From Acetatifactor sp. (GTDB lineage: Bacteria > Bacillota > Clostridia > Lachnospirales > Lachnospiraceae), in NCBI GenBank assembly GCA_024695935.1, contig JAILHH010000035.1, forward strand, positions 1 through 64,000: a stretch of DNA of 64,000 nucleotides, read 5' to 3'. Position 1 is the first letter of the stretch. Every line of letters starts with the position of its first letter. This document shows positions 17,331 through 26,131 of the stretch, piece by piece. Below the pieces are notes generated by a model. The model was given only the letters and a program-made list of their open reading frames with translations, was not told the origin of the DNA and searched no databases. The position numbers and the translations under genes are program-made.

Positions 17331-17999
17331 TCAACACTTTTTCATAACGATTTCGGTTTTGTTTTTATAAATATGTCCGGCAGGGATGACACCTCTCACA
17401 CAGGAGGTGGGATAAACATTGCTGCATCTGCCGATTACAGTACCGGGATTTAAAACGGAATTGCATCCCACTTCCACATTGTCACCAAGCATGGCTCCGA
17501 ATTTCTTTAATCCTGTCTCGAATTTTTCGTTTCCGTCCTTTACAACCACAAGGGTCTTGTCGCTCTTTACATTGCTGGTGATGGATCCCGCTCCCATATG
17601 GGATTTGAATCCCAGTATGGAATCACCCACATAATTATAATGAGGTACCTGAACTTTGTTAAAGAGGATCACATTCTTTAATTCTGTGGAATTGCCCACA
17701 ACGGCGCCCTTTCCGACAATTGCTTTTCCTCTGATAAAAGCGCAGTGTCTGATCTCTGCATCCTCATCGATAATGAGCGGTCCGTTTAAGTCTGCTGTGG
17801 GAGCAACCTTAGCCGACTTAGCAACCCAGATATCGTCTCCCCTCTTTTCAAACTTATCCGCAGGCAAAGTGTTTCCAAGTTTAATGATAAAATCACCGAT
17901 CTTTGGCAAAACTTCCCATGGATATTCGCATCCCTCGAAAACTTCTGCTGCGATTGTCTCATTCAAATCATATAAATCTTTGATCTTAATATCACTCAT
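17331..17999 (-). CDS. Left-handed beta-helix (hexapeptide) protein, GlmU C-terminal-like
   Basis: The protein has 222 residues from the ATG at 17999, preceded by GGAGG; an upstream in-frame extension overlaps the topB end and is rejected. Hexapeptide repeats fill residues 70-210 (for example V-A-P-T-A-D-L-N-G-P-L-I-I-D, G-K-A-I-V-G-K-G-A-V-V-G-N-S, V-G-C-N-S-V-L-N-P-G-T-V-I-G). They resemble the acetyltransferase half of GlmU, but the nucleotidyltransferase half is absent. Related stand-alone proteins are annotated as nucleotide-sugar pyrophosphorylase-related; the substrate is uncertain. It follows topB by 34 bases. Confidence 0.78.
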   Translation of the reverse strand: MSDIKIKDLYDLNETIAAEVFEGCEYPWEVLPKIGDFIIKLGNTLPADKFEKRGDDIWVAKSAKVAPTADLNGPLIIDEDAEIRHCAFIRGKAIVGKGAVVGNSTELKNVILFNKVQVPHYNYVGDSILGFKSHMGAGSITSNVKSDKTLVVVKDGNEKFETGLKKFGAMLGDNVEVGCNSVLNPGTVIGRCSNVYPTSCVRGVIPAGHIYKNKTEIVMKKC

Positions 18000-18033
18000 A
18001 ATATGTCCTCCATAAAATAATCCATGTCTGATA

Positions 18034-21000
18034 TTATACCCCTTCGAAATCAAATACTATATTTTTTTCATCATTTAATTTAAGTCTTGCATCAAAATAC
18101 AGTCCTTTTTTACTTAAAAACTCATTTATAATATCTGTTTTTCCGGTCTTTAAAAGCTTATTTAACTGTTCCTCGGAGATAGAAACTCCGGCGATCTTTG
18201 AAACATAAAAATCACAGCCGTTTTCTTCGGGGTTTAAGTTTTCATTTTTGGGGCCGGGACTTAAATCATTATTGATTTCACCTTCCGAAGGATTTTCACC
18301 TGCTTCTTCCGGCTTTTTAAAATTCTCACACTTAAAGCCGTTTCGAAGTCTTATGATATTACCGCCGCATTTAGGGCATTTTATATCAGGCAAAAGTTCT
18401 TCAGTATCGTCAAATACAAATTTAATGCCGGTAACTTTACCGTTCTCATCCCTTGAAAGAGCAAGTTTTGCATCGAATCTGCTTCCTTTTTTGGATTTAA
18501 AACCTGTTATGACATCGGTTTCTCCCACGGATAAAAGCTCTTTTATATTACTTTCGGAAAGCTTCTTTCCTGCGACCTGCCCGATGCTGAATTTACAACT
18601 GTTTTCCGGATCATCCTTGTTATAATTTGCACAGCCGTATCCGAAGGGCGTGACGACGATCTTCCCACCGCAGACAGGGCATTTTACATCCTTTATCTCC
18701 TTTGCTTCAACATTTTCAAAGTCAAAGGCGATATCGAATTTATCTTCGTTTGGCTTTAACACAAGAACTGCGTCGAAAGCCTTTTTATTCTTTCCTTTAA
18801 AGCCTCGGATGGTTTTGGTCTTTTTATCAGTCAAAAGGTCCTTAACATCGCTTTCAGAAAGTTTCTTGCCCGCTATCTCGCCGATGGTAAAATAGCATTT
18901 GTTCTCCTCTCTGAAATGATTTTCGCAGGAATAACCGAATTTAGTGACGATTATCCTGCCGCCGCAGGCCGGACATAAAACATTATCTACAACTTTTGAT
19001 TCCACATTTTCAAAATCAAAAGAAACCTCACTCTTTCCTGCCTCGTTTTTCTTTAAGATAAGAACCGCATCAAACTTATTGCCGTTTTTCGACTTAAAAT
19101 CCCTGATGGTTGAAGTCCTGCCGTTGTTTAAAAGCTCCTTTACATTTGAAGCAGAAAGTTTCTTTCCGGCTATTTTACCGATAAAAAATCTGCAGGACTC
19201 CGGATCATCTGGACTGTAATTTCCACAGCCGAATCCCGTCTGTTTTATCTCTATGGGGCCTCCGCAATCAGGGCATTTTACTCCTTCAAGCTTCTGTGTT
19301 TCAACGCCTTCAAAATCAAAGACAGTAACAAACCTTCCGTCCTCATTTTTGCTGAGTTTAATTTTGGCTGCAAACGGAGTGTTTTTCTTTGTCTTAAATC
19401 CGTTGATTATGCCGGTTTCGCCATTATTTAACAGGCTTAAAAGATCATTTTCGGAAATCTTTTTACCGGCGATCTCACCGATTCCAAAATAACATTTTTC
19501 GCTTTCGGCTTCTTTAAACCTATTCTCGCAGGCATATCCGTATCCTGTTTTTACGATACTTCCACCGCAGGCAGGACACTGAACACCCTCTACCGGTTCG
19601 TTAACATTTTCAGAGAAATCAAATCTGGTGGTATATCTGCCGTTTTCATCTTTATAAAGCAGGATCGAAGCAGAAAACTTTGACTTGTTTTTGCCTGTAA
19701 AACCTGATATGACTCTTGTCTTACCTTTTACGATAAGGTCCTTGAAATCCTCTTCATTAATATCGATTCCGGCGATCTGACCCATACCGAAGCGACATTT
19801 TATGGACTCATTTCTGTAATTACTGCATCCGTAGCCAAATGAGGTTTTATTAAGTTCTCCACCACAGACAGGGCAATTTATGCCAAGGGGTTTAATGGTA
19901 GCAATACCCTTTGATTCTTTTCCGGTAAACTGATTGATATTTGCAGCGATACTGTTTGTCAGATCGTTTCCGATCATTTTATTGGTCTCTCTGCGAATAT
20001 AGTCCTCAAGTTTTCTCCTGTAGTCCACATCGTCTACAGACCCATTGATGATCCCTTCAAGTCCTTTTTCCCAGGAGGCGGTCATCTCAGGATTTAGCAG
20101 AGAAGGCACTGACAAAAAAACTACTTCATAAATCATTTCTCCCAATTTTTCCGGAGTGATGATCTGTGTCTTATTATTTTGATTTAAATATCCTATCCTC
20201 ACCAGTTTTTCAAGGATCTCGCCTCGTGTGGCACTGGTACCGATGCCGGTATTTTTAATCTGTTCCCGCAGTTCTTCATCCTCAATCAGATTACCTGCAT
20301 TTTCCATTGCAAGAATGAGATTTCCGGAAGTATATCTTTTAGGAGGAGCAGTCTTTCCTTCCTTTATGACAAATTCGGAAACGTCTATGGAATCACCCTC
20401 GCTTAAACGGTTCAATATATCAAGTATCTCTTTTTTGGAGATATTCTCGTCACTGTCATTATTTTCATCGCTGCTCTTTGGTATTCCCGAAATCTCCATA
20501 TATCCCGGATTGGTAAGCACCTTACAGGACATCTGGAATTTTTCTCCGGAGATATCGATAACTGCCTTTGCGGTTGCAAATTCAGCGGCCGGATAAAAAA
20601 TACTTAAAAATCTCCTCACAATAAGGTCATAAATCCTCTTATGCTTATCCGGCAAAGAGTCAAGACTTCCGGTAAATCCCGTGGGAATTATGGCATAGTG
20701 ATCCGTAACTTTTGAGTCATCGGTATAATGGGTTTTCTCGATCCCTCTGTAGAAATTTTTTGATATTATATTTTCCACAAAACTCTTTACGGGAGCGTAA
20801 TTTTTAAGGCCGTAAAGATTTTTCCCTATTTCTTTTGCAACTGCTGTTGTCAGAACTCTGGCATCGGTTCTGGGATACGTAGTAAGCTTCTTTTCATAGA
20901 GTTCCTGAATGACCGCAAGAGTCTCCGCAGGAGATATCTTGAATATTTTTGAGCATTCAGACTGAAGCTCTGCCAGGTTAAATAATAGCGGTGCCTTCTT

Positions 21001-21879
21001 TTTTGAATTTCCCTTTTCAAGTTTTTCAATATGGGCATTCTTTCCTGACAGGAAAGAAATAAGTTCCTCGGCACTCTCCTTCTTTTTAAATCCGTTTTCC
21101 TTGTAAAGCAAAGGCGAATTGTCATATTTTGAACCGGGGACCGCATGCCACTCCGCTTCCAGCTTGCCTTCCGAAAAATTACCGCACACACGATAAAAGG
21201 GAGTCTCTGTAAAGTTTCTTATCTCCCTCTCTCTGTCAACCACCATTCCCAGAACACATGTCATAACACGTCCTACCGCAATTGCAGTATAGGACTTTGT
21301 GGCAGCCGCATCATTTATAAGCTTGCCGTATTTTACGGAGAGGGCTCTGGAAAAATTAATGCCGAGAGCATAATCCTCTATTGTACGCATTATGCCTGAT
21401 TTTCCGAGTCTAAAGTAATCAGACATCGGTTTTGCTTCATTGATGCCTCGCTTTATCTCATCATCGGTCTGGGAATCGATCCAAACGCGCAGCTCCCTCA
21501 TGCCGTCTCTGACGCCACCGTAATTACGGATGTTTTCTTCAATGGTCTGACCTTCTTTTCCGGAGTCTCCCGCCCAGTAGACCACATCTATATCTTCTCT
21601 GTGCAGCAGAGAATTCACAATCTTATACTGATCCTTGCTGCTATTTATAACACCGTATTTGTATTTTTCAGGCAAAAAAGGCAGATCCTCAAGATTCCAC
21701 CTTTTGTATTTAATATCATATTCTTCCGGATAAACCATCTCCACCAGATGACCGAAACACCATGATATAACATATTCATCATTTTCGATAAAACCCTGTC
21801 CGTTCCCCTTTACATTAAGGACTCTTGCAAAATCCCTGGCAACGGATGGTTTCTCGGTTATAATCAGCTTTTTGGGCAT
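18034..21879 (-). CDS. topB: DNA topoisomerase III with six C-terminal zinc-ribbon repeats
   Basis: This is a type IA topoisomerase of 1281 residues; TopB homologues are usually about 650-750. The Toprim domain starts K-K-L-I-I-T-E-K-P-S-V-A-R-D and has A-G-D-S-G-K-E-G-Q; the D-x-G form resembles other Firmicute TopB proteins. The active-site Tyr lies in T-T-Y-P-R-T-D-A-R. The catalytic core ends near residue 668. The rest is six repeats of about 100 residues, each a C-P-x-C-G-G zinc ribbon plus a small beta-rich topoisomerase C-terminal repeat. The ATPase gene ends 14 bases upstream. Likely roles are decatenation or resolution of recombination intermediates; the long tail may extend DNA or protein contact. 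Confidence 0.93.
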   Translation of the reverse strand: MPKKLIITEKPSVARDFARVLNVKGNGQGFIENDEYVISWCFGHLVEMVYPEEYDIKYKRWNLEDLPFLPEKYKYGVINSSKDQYKIVNSLLHREDIDVVYWAGDSGKEGQTIEENIRNYGGVRDGMRELRVWIDSQTDDEIKRGINEAKPMSDYFRLGKSGIMRTIEDYALGINFSRALSVKYGKLINDAAATKSYTAIAVGRVMTCVLGMVVDREREIRNFTETPFYRVCGNFSEGKLEAEWHAVPGSKYDNSPLLYKENGFKKKESAEELISFLSGKNAHIEKLEKGNSKKKAPLLFNLAELQSECSKIFKISPAETLAVIQELYEKKLTTYPRTDARVLTTAVAKEIGKNLYGLKNYAPVKSFVENIISKNFYRGIEKTHYTDDSKVTDHYAIIPTGFTGSLDSLPDKHKRIYDLIVRRFLSIFYPAAEFATAKAVIDISGEKFQMSCKVLTNPGYMEISGIPKSSDENNDSDENISKKEILDILNRLSEGDSIDVSEFVIKEGKTAPPKRYTSGNLILAMENAGNLIEDEELREQIKNTGIGTSATRGEILEKLVRIGYLNQNNKTQIITPEKLGEMIYEVVFLSVPSLLNPEMTASWEKGLEGIINGSVDDVDYRRKLEDYIRRETNKMIGNDLTNSIAANINQFTGKESKGIATIKPLGINCPVCGGELNKTSFGYGCSNYRNESIKCRFGMGQIAGIDINEEDFKDLIVKGKTRVISGFTGKNKSKFSASILLYKDENGRYTTRFDFSENVNEPVEGVQCPACGGSIVKTGYGYACENRFKEAESEKCYFGIGEIAGKKISENDLLSLLNNGETGIINGFKTKKNTPFAAKIKLSKNEDGRFVTVFDFEGVETQKLEGVKCPDCGGPIEIKQTGFGCGNYSPDDPESCRFFIGKIAGKKLSASNVKELLNNGRTSTIRDFKSKNGNKFDAVLILKKNEAGKSEVSFDFENVESKVVDNVLCPACGGRIIVTKFGYSCENHFREENKCYFTIGEIAGKKLSESDVKDLLTDKKTKTIRGFKGKNKKAFDAVLVLKPNEDKFDIAFDFENVEAKEIKDVKCPVCGGKIVVTPFGYGCANYNKDDPENSCKFSIGQVAGKKLSESNIKELLSVGETDVITGFKSKKGSRFDAKLALSRDENGKVTGIKFVFDDTEELLPDIKCPKCGGNIIRLRNGFKCENFKKPEEAGENPSEGEINNDLSPGPKNENLNPEENGCDFYVSKIAGVSISEEQLNKLLKTGKTDIINEFLSKKGLYFDARLKLNDEKNIVFDFEGV
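18037..19875 (-). repeat. Six coding repeats in topB
   Basis: This segment encodes topB residues 669-1281. The repeats begin at C-P-V-C, C-P-A-C, C-P-D-C, C-P-A-C, C-P-V-C and C-P-K-C, with lengths of about 99, 101, 100, 98, 101 and 114 residues. Each has a second Cys pair and the motif I-G-x-I-A-G-K-K-L-S (variants). The sixth holds an insert of about 30 Pro/Glu/Asn-rich residues between its Cys pairs. Repeats 3 to 5 look most alike, which suggests expansion by duplication. Confidence 0.88.
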
Positions 21880-21893
21880 AAATTCATGACCCC

Positions 21894-23222
21894 TTAATTA
21901 ATTATTGATAATAGTTCAAGATTTTCACTTTCTGCAGCTTTGACCACATCCGGTTCAAAACCTTTTTCGGAATAAAGTCTGTATTTCTTTGCTTTTATCT
22001 TTGCTTTCGAAGCACAGAATTTAAGCCACTCCAGGTCTTCATAATTTACTGTTCTGTTGAGAGTACAATCGCAAAGACAGATATCTTTGTCATTGTTTTT
22101 GGCAACTATGTCGAGGTTTCCGTTTTTACCAAGCCACTCACCCACATAGGAATACTCTGTCTGTACATGTTCTCTGCAGACCTTTCGATAGGCTTCTTCA
22201 ATAAAGCCTTCCAGCGCATCCTTTATGTGAGCATCATAGAATTCATTACTCGAAGCCTCTTCAATAAAGGTTTTATTGGGATAGATAAACCTGAAATAAA
22301 ACAGAATATATGGATTGATTATGCGATACATTCCTTTTTGTGCATCCGCATATCCTTCGGATTCATAGGAATATACCTTTTCTACCATATCAAGCTCCAT
22401 GAGATTTTTAAGATATACACTTATTTTTGCTCTGGAGAACCCTGTATGCTTATAAATATTGTTTAATTTTGTGGAACCCTTTGAAAGACAGGATAAAATC
22501 GTACAATATACAGCGGGCTCCCTGAGTTCCTCGGACATATAAACAGATAACTGATCGTAGAGTCGGCTCTCTCTGTTTATGAGATAGTCCTTTATATTGT
22601 CTTCCAGAGACGCCTCAGGAGAAAAGCTTTTCCAAAGGCCCGGGAAACCTCCAAGTATCGCATAGGTCCCAAGAAGTGTATTTTTATTAAAATCCGGAAA
22701 AATATTGCAGATGTCCTTGAATTTGTATTCTCTGATCTTTAACAAAGAACTGATATTAAGCGCATCAGCTCCGATCTTTTTAACCATGCTGTTTTCCACC
22801 CAGCCTGATGCGGATGTGCACAAAACTATCAGGACTTCGGAAGGTGAACTCTTTATGGCATTATTAAGTTCACCGATAAATCCTGCATTTGACTTTACAA
22901 AATAATGGAATTCGTCAATGACGAGGATGCCTTTTTTACCCTTAAAGGAATCTAATATTCCCTTTAAGATCTCTTCTGTCTCAGGAAAAGGTTTAAGTGT
23001 GATCCCAAGAGATTTTTGAACTTCCTGCCCAAAGAAATATTTCTGTTCTCTGTCGGAGCAACATCTTGCGGCATAATAATATGACGGCTTCTGCTTGCTA
23101 AAATCCCGCAGCAGAGTAGTTTTTCCTACGCCCTTTGAGCCATAGGTAATGATCATCTTTGAACCACTGCCTTTGAAATTTGTCTCTAAAAAATTTAACT
23201 CGCTTTCTCTTCCCGTTATCAT
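21894..23222 (-). CDS. AAA ATPase of the archaeal-ATPase/DUF234 type
   Basis: This 442-residue protein has an N-terminal P-loop domain (Walker A G-S-K-G-V-G-K-T-T, residues 28-36; Walker B I-L-V-I-D-E-F-H). It then has a winged-helix region (about 240-300) and a C-terminal DUF234-like nuclease-fold domain (320-442; N-L-D-I-V-A-K-N is the D-x-x-x-K-like core). The class is common in archaea and Clostridia. Its role is unknown, with suggestions of DNA-linked or toxin-antitoxin-like functions. It sits 11 bases after the GGDEF/EAL gene and 14 before topB, so it is co-transcribed with both. Confidence 0.85.
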   Translation of the reverse strand: MITGRESELNFLETNFKGSGSKMIITYGSKGVGKTTLLRDFSKQKPSYYYAARCCSDREQKYFFGQEVQKSLGITLKPFPETEEILKGILDSFKGKKGILVIDEFHYFVKSNAGFIGELNNAIKSSPSEVLIVLCTSASGWVENSMVKKIGADALNISSLLKIREYKFKDICNIFPDFNKNTLLGTYAILGGFPGLWKSFSPEASLEDNIKDYLINRESRLYDQLSVYMSEELREPAVYCTILSCLSKGSTKLNNIYKHTGFSRAKISVYLKNLMELDMVEKVYSYESEGYADAQKGMYRIINPYILFYFRFIYPNKTFIEEASSNEFYDAHIKDALEGFIEEAYRKVCREHVQTEYSYVGEWLGKNGNLDIVAKNNDKDICLCDCTLNRTVNYEDLEWLKFCASKAKIKAKKYRLYSEKGFEPDVVKAAESENLELLSIIN

Positions 23223-23233
23223 GATAACCTCTT

Positions 23234-24958
23234 TTACATGAGTCCCTTTAATATATCAGAAAACTCCGATGCCGGCATAGGTTTTCCAAACAAAAATCCC
23301 TGGATATTGTCAACACCTATAGCGTTTAAATATTTATACTGCTCTTCCTGTTCCACTCCCTCGGCAACAGTTTCAAAGCCGAGAGCCTTGGACATGTTTA
23401 TGATGGATTCCGTAATGATACGGGTCGCGGAATCGTTTAAAACCGTATCAACAAAGGATTTATCGATCTTTACGGTATCGATGGGGAACTTCTTTAAATA
23501 AGATAATGACGAAAATCCTGTTCCGAAATCATCAAGCGAAACCCTGATACCGTAATCTCTGAGTCGTTTTAATTTCTCCATGACTTTGTGATAATCATCA
23601 ATGAGAATGCTCTCTGTTATCTCAAGTTCCAGATAAGCGGGATTCATATGATATTTGTTTATAACATCGATGAGATCCGCCACAAATTCATCGCGCTTAT
23701 ACTGCATGGCTGAAATGTTTATGGACAGGACGAAATCATAATCATATGCCTCTTTCCATTCCATATACTTACGGATACTTTCTTCGATGACCCATTTGCC
23801 GATAGGAATGATATTTCCGTTCTTTTCGGCGATGGGAATAAATGTGGATGGCGGTATACTTGTTCCTTTATCATCCTTCCATCTGATAAGTGCTTCCGCA
23901 CCTCTTAACCTGTGATTTACCGAAGAATACTGTGGCTGATAAAACAGTTCAAAACTATGTGAAAATACGGCTTCACGCAATTTATTTTCTATTTCAACAG
24001 AAGCGATAAATTCGTTTATAAGGGGAGTATTAAAATACTGGATCGTATTTTTTCCCATACTCTTTGACTTATACATTACGATCTCGGCACAGTTTATCAG
24101 TTCAAGGGCACTCTCTGCCGCTTCCGGGAACTCTGCAACACCGATGGAAACCGTGATCTGGATCTCCTGACCGCCGCTTAAATTAAAGCTTCTTTTGGTT
24201 CTCTGAGAGATGCATTTTTCAAGATAATCAACACTTCTCTCGTCAACGGGATCATACATTGCCATTGCAAAAATATCACTGGACAAATGACAGGCGATCA
24301 CATTGTCGTTTGTAAAATCCTTTATAAAATCACCCAGCTGCTGAATGAGCTCGTCACCTATCACTATGCCCAAGCCGTCGTTTATACGCTTAAAATCATC
24401 GATATCGATGACCATTACACTTACTACGTCACCTTTTGCCTTGGCTTTATCGATAAAAGAACCTAAAACCCTGACAAAATAATTTCGATTGTATAAATTG
24501 GTAAGGGAATCAAAATAAGCAAGATATGATAATTCATCATTTTGAATCTTATTCTTTGTGATATCGGAGATGATAATGATTTTTTCATGAGGTGTCAGAT
24601 CATCATTGTAAGTGATCTTCACACTAAAATTAACCCATTTGTTGACACTGTCCTTGATACGGCAGTCAACAGATGCGCTTGACTCGTTTCTCTTTTCGGC
24701 ATACAAAGTATCCCTCAAGGGAAGAATATAAGAATCCTCCACAGATTCGAACAATGTTTCAAAATCTCTGGAATCATTGATTTCAAAATCGAAGAGATCA
24801 CTCCACTTCCCCAATGTGGTGTACTCATCTTTTTCAAAAGAATAATATATAAAAGCATCAGAAAGCGAGCTACAGATAAGGTTGTACATACTTTCCTTAG
24901 CTGTAAGCTTCGCATTCATAGCTTTTAACAAATCGATCTGATAGTGCAGTTCATTCAT
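23234..24958 (-). CDS. GGDEF-EAL protein with degenerate GGDEF; probable c-di-GMP phosphodiesterase
   Basis: The 574 residues comprise a PAS-like sensor (about 20-140), a GGDEF domain (145-310) and an EAL domain (325-574). The signature GGDEF is S-S-D-I-F (226-230), so diguanylate cyclase activity is unlikely. The EAL domain is complete: E-A-L at 355-357, the Asn of I-N-I-S, E-I-T-E-S, D-D-F-G-T-G, the Lys of V-K-I-D-K and E of A-E-G-V-E. I infer a c-di-GMP hydrolase, with the GGDEF perhaps binding GTP as an allosteric module. No membrane segment is seen, so it should be cytoplasmic. It lies 44 bases after asd, an unrelated gene. Confidence 0.9.
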   Translation of the reverse strand: MNELHYQIDLLKAMNAKLTAKESMYNLICSSLSDAFIYYSFEKDEYTTLGKWSDLFDFEINDSRDFETLFESVEDSYILPLRDTLYAEKRNESSASVDCRIKDSVNKWVNFSVKITYNDDLTPHEKIIIISDITKNKIQNDELSYLAYFDSLTNLYNRNYFVRVLGSFIDKAKAKGDVVSVMVIDIDDFKRINDGLGIVIGDELIQQLGDFIKDFTNDNVIACHLSSDIFAMAMYDPVDERSVDYLEKCISQRTKRSFNLSGGQEIQITVSIGVAEFPEAAESALELINCAEIVMYKSKSMGKNTIQYFNTPLINEFIASVEIENKLREAVFSHSFELFYQPQYSSVNHRLRGAEALIRWKDDKGTSIPPSTFIPIAEKNGNIIPIGKWVIEESIRKYMEWKEAYDYDFVLSINISAMQYKRDEFVADLIDVINKYHMNPAYLELEITESILIDDYHKVMEKLKRLRDYGIRVSLDDFGTGFSSLSYLKKFPIDTVKIDKSFVDTVLNDSATRIITESIINMSKALGFETVAEGVEQEEQYKYLNAIGVDNIQGFLFGKPMPASEFSDILKGLM

Positions 24959-25002
24959 AACCCGTAAAGCCTTTCAATAACCCCTAGTATAGAACCACTG
25001 TA

Positions 25003-26088
25003 TTACTTCTTTGTGATATAACCCTGTGCTTTGAGAAGTTCTGCGCACAATACCGCTCCGCCCGCAGCTCCTCTTACTGTATTGTGTGAAAGGCCGACAA
25101 ATTTCCAATCATATACAGTGTCTTCTCTGAGACGTCCGACGCTTACTCCCATGCCGTGCTCGAAGTTTACATCAAGCTGTACCTGAGGTCTGTTATCCTC
25201 CTCAAGATACTGTATAAACTGCTTGGGAGCGCTGGGAAGTTCTAATCTCTGAGGCTCACCGGAAAACTCAAGGAGCTTTTTGATAAGTTCTTCCTTTGTG
25301 GCTTTCTTTTTAAATTTAACAAATACTGAAGCGGTATGTCCGTTTAATACGGGAACTCTTATACACTGAGAAGTGATAACAGGGCTTGTGGCAGGCTTGA
25401 TAACGCCATCCTCAACCTTACCCCAGATTCTCAAGGGTTCCTTTTCACTCTTTTCCTCTTCGCCGCCGATGTAAGGGATGATATTGCCTACCATCTCCGG
25501 CCAGTCCTTAAAGGTCTTTCCTGCACCGGAAATAGCCTGATATGTGGAAACAACAACCTCATAAGGCTCAAAATCTTTCCATGCGGTAAGAACGGGAGCA
25601 TAGCTCTGAATAGAACAGTTAGGCTTAACAGCGATAAATCCTCTGGTTGTTCCAAGACGCTTTTTCTGAGAATCGATGACTTTCATATGCTCAGGATTGA
25701 TTTCGGGTACGACCATGGGAACATCGGGAGTCCATCTGTGAGCAGAGTTGTTTGAGACAACAGGTGTCTCGGTCTTTGCATACTCTTCCTCGATCTTTTT
25801 GATCTCTTCCTTTGTCATATCAACGGCACTGAATACAAAGTCAACCTTTGAAGCAACTTCAGAAACCTCATTTACATTCATAACTACTATCTTTTTAACA
25901 GCTTCGGGCATGGGTGTATCCATTTTCCATCTGTCTCCCACTGCCTCCTCGTAAGTCTTTCCTGCAGATCTGGGAGAAGCTGCGATCGTAGTCACTTCAA
26001 ACCAGGGGTGGTTCTCCAAAAGAGATATAAATCTCTGTCCCACCATTCCTGTTCCACCTAAGATACCAACTTTAAGTTTATCACTCAT
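25003..26088 (-). CDS. asd: Aspartate-semialdehyde dehydrogenase (archaeal/fungal type)
   Basis: The enzyme reduces aspartyl phosphate to the semialdehyde for lysine, threonine and methionine. The protein has 361 residues from the ATG at 26088 (AAGGAG before it). G-I-L-G-G-T-G-M-V-G-Q-R-F opens the NADP fold; the catalytic Cys is in K-P-N-C-S-I-Q-S, and H of R-V-P-V-L-N-G-H-T is the base. Wording and spacing match the archaeal/yeast class rather than the E. coli class. It follows argH by 43 bases. No other lysine or threonine gene is nearby. Confidence 0.95.
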   Translation of the reverse strand: MSDKLKVGILGGTGMVGQRFISLLENHPWFEVTTIAASPRSAGKTYEEAVGDRWKMDTPMPEAVKKIVVMNVNEVSEVASKVDFVFSAVDMTKEEIKKIEEEYAKTETPVVSNNSAHRWTPDVPMVVPEINPEHMKVIDSQKKRLGTTRGFIAVKPNCSIQSYAPVLTAWKDFEPYEVVVSTYQAISGAGKTFKDWPEMVGNIIPYIGGEEEKSEKEPLRIWGKVEDGVIKPATSPVITSQCIRVPVLNGHTASVFVKFKKKATKEELIKKLLEFSGEPQRLELPSAPKQFIQYLEEDNRPQVQLDVNFEHGMGVSVGRLREDTVYDWKFVGLSHNTVRGAAGGAVLCAELLKAQGYITKK

Positions 26089-26131
26089 TTTAAAAATCTC
26101 CTTACGTTTAATTATATTCTTAAATTCTAAT

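Noticed and set aside
21520-21570. Loss of a catalytic Asp in the TopB Toprim motif (D-S-G instead of D-x-D)
   Set aside because: Firmicute TopB proteins such as that of Bacillus have D-A-G-R-E-G at this place, so the form is normal for the group.
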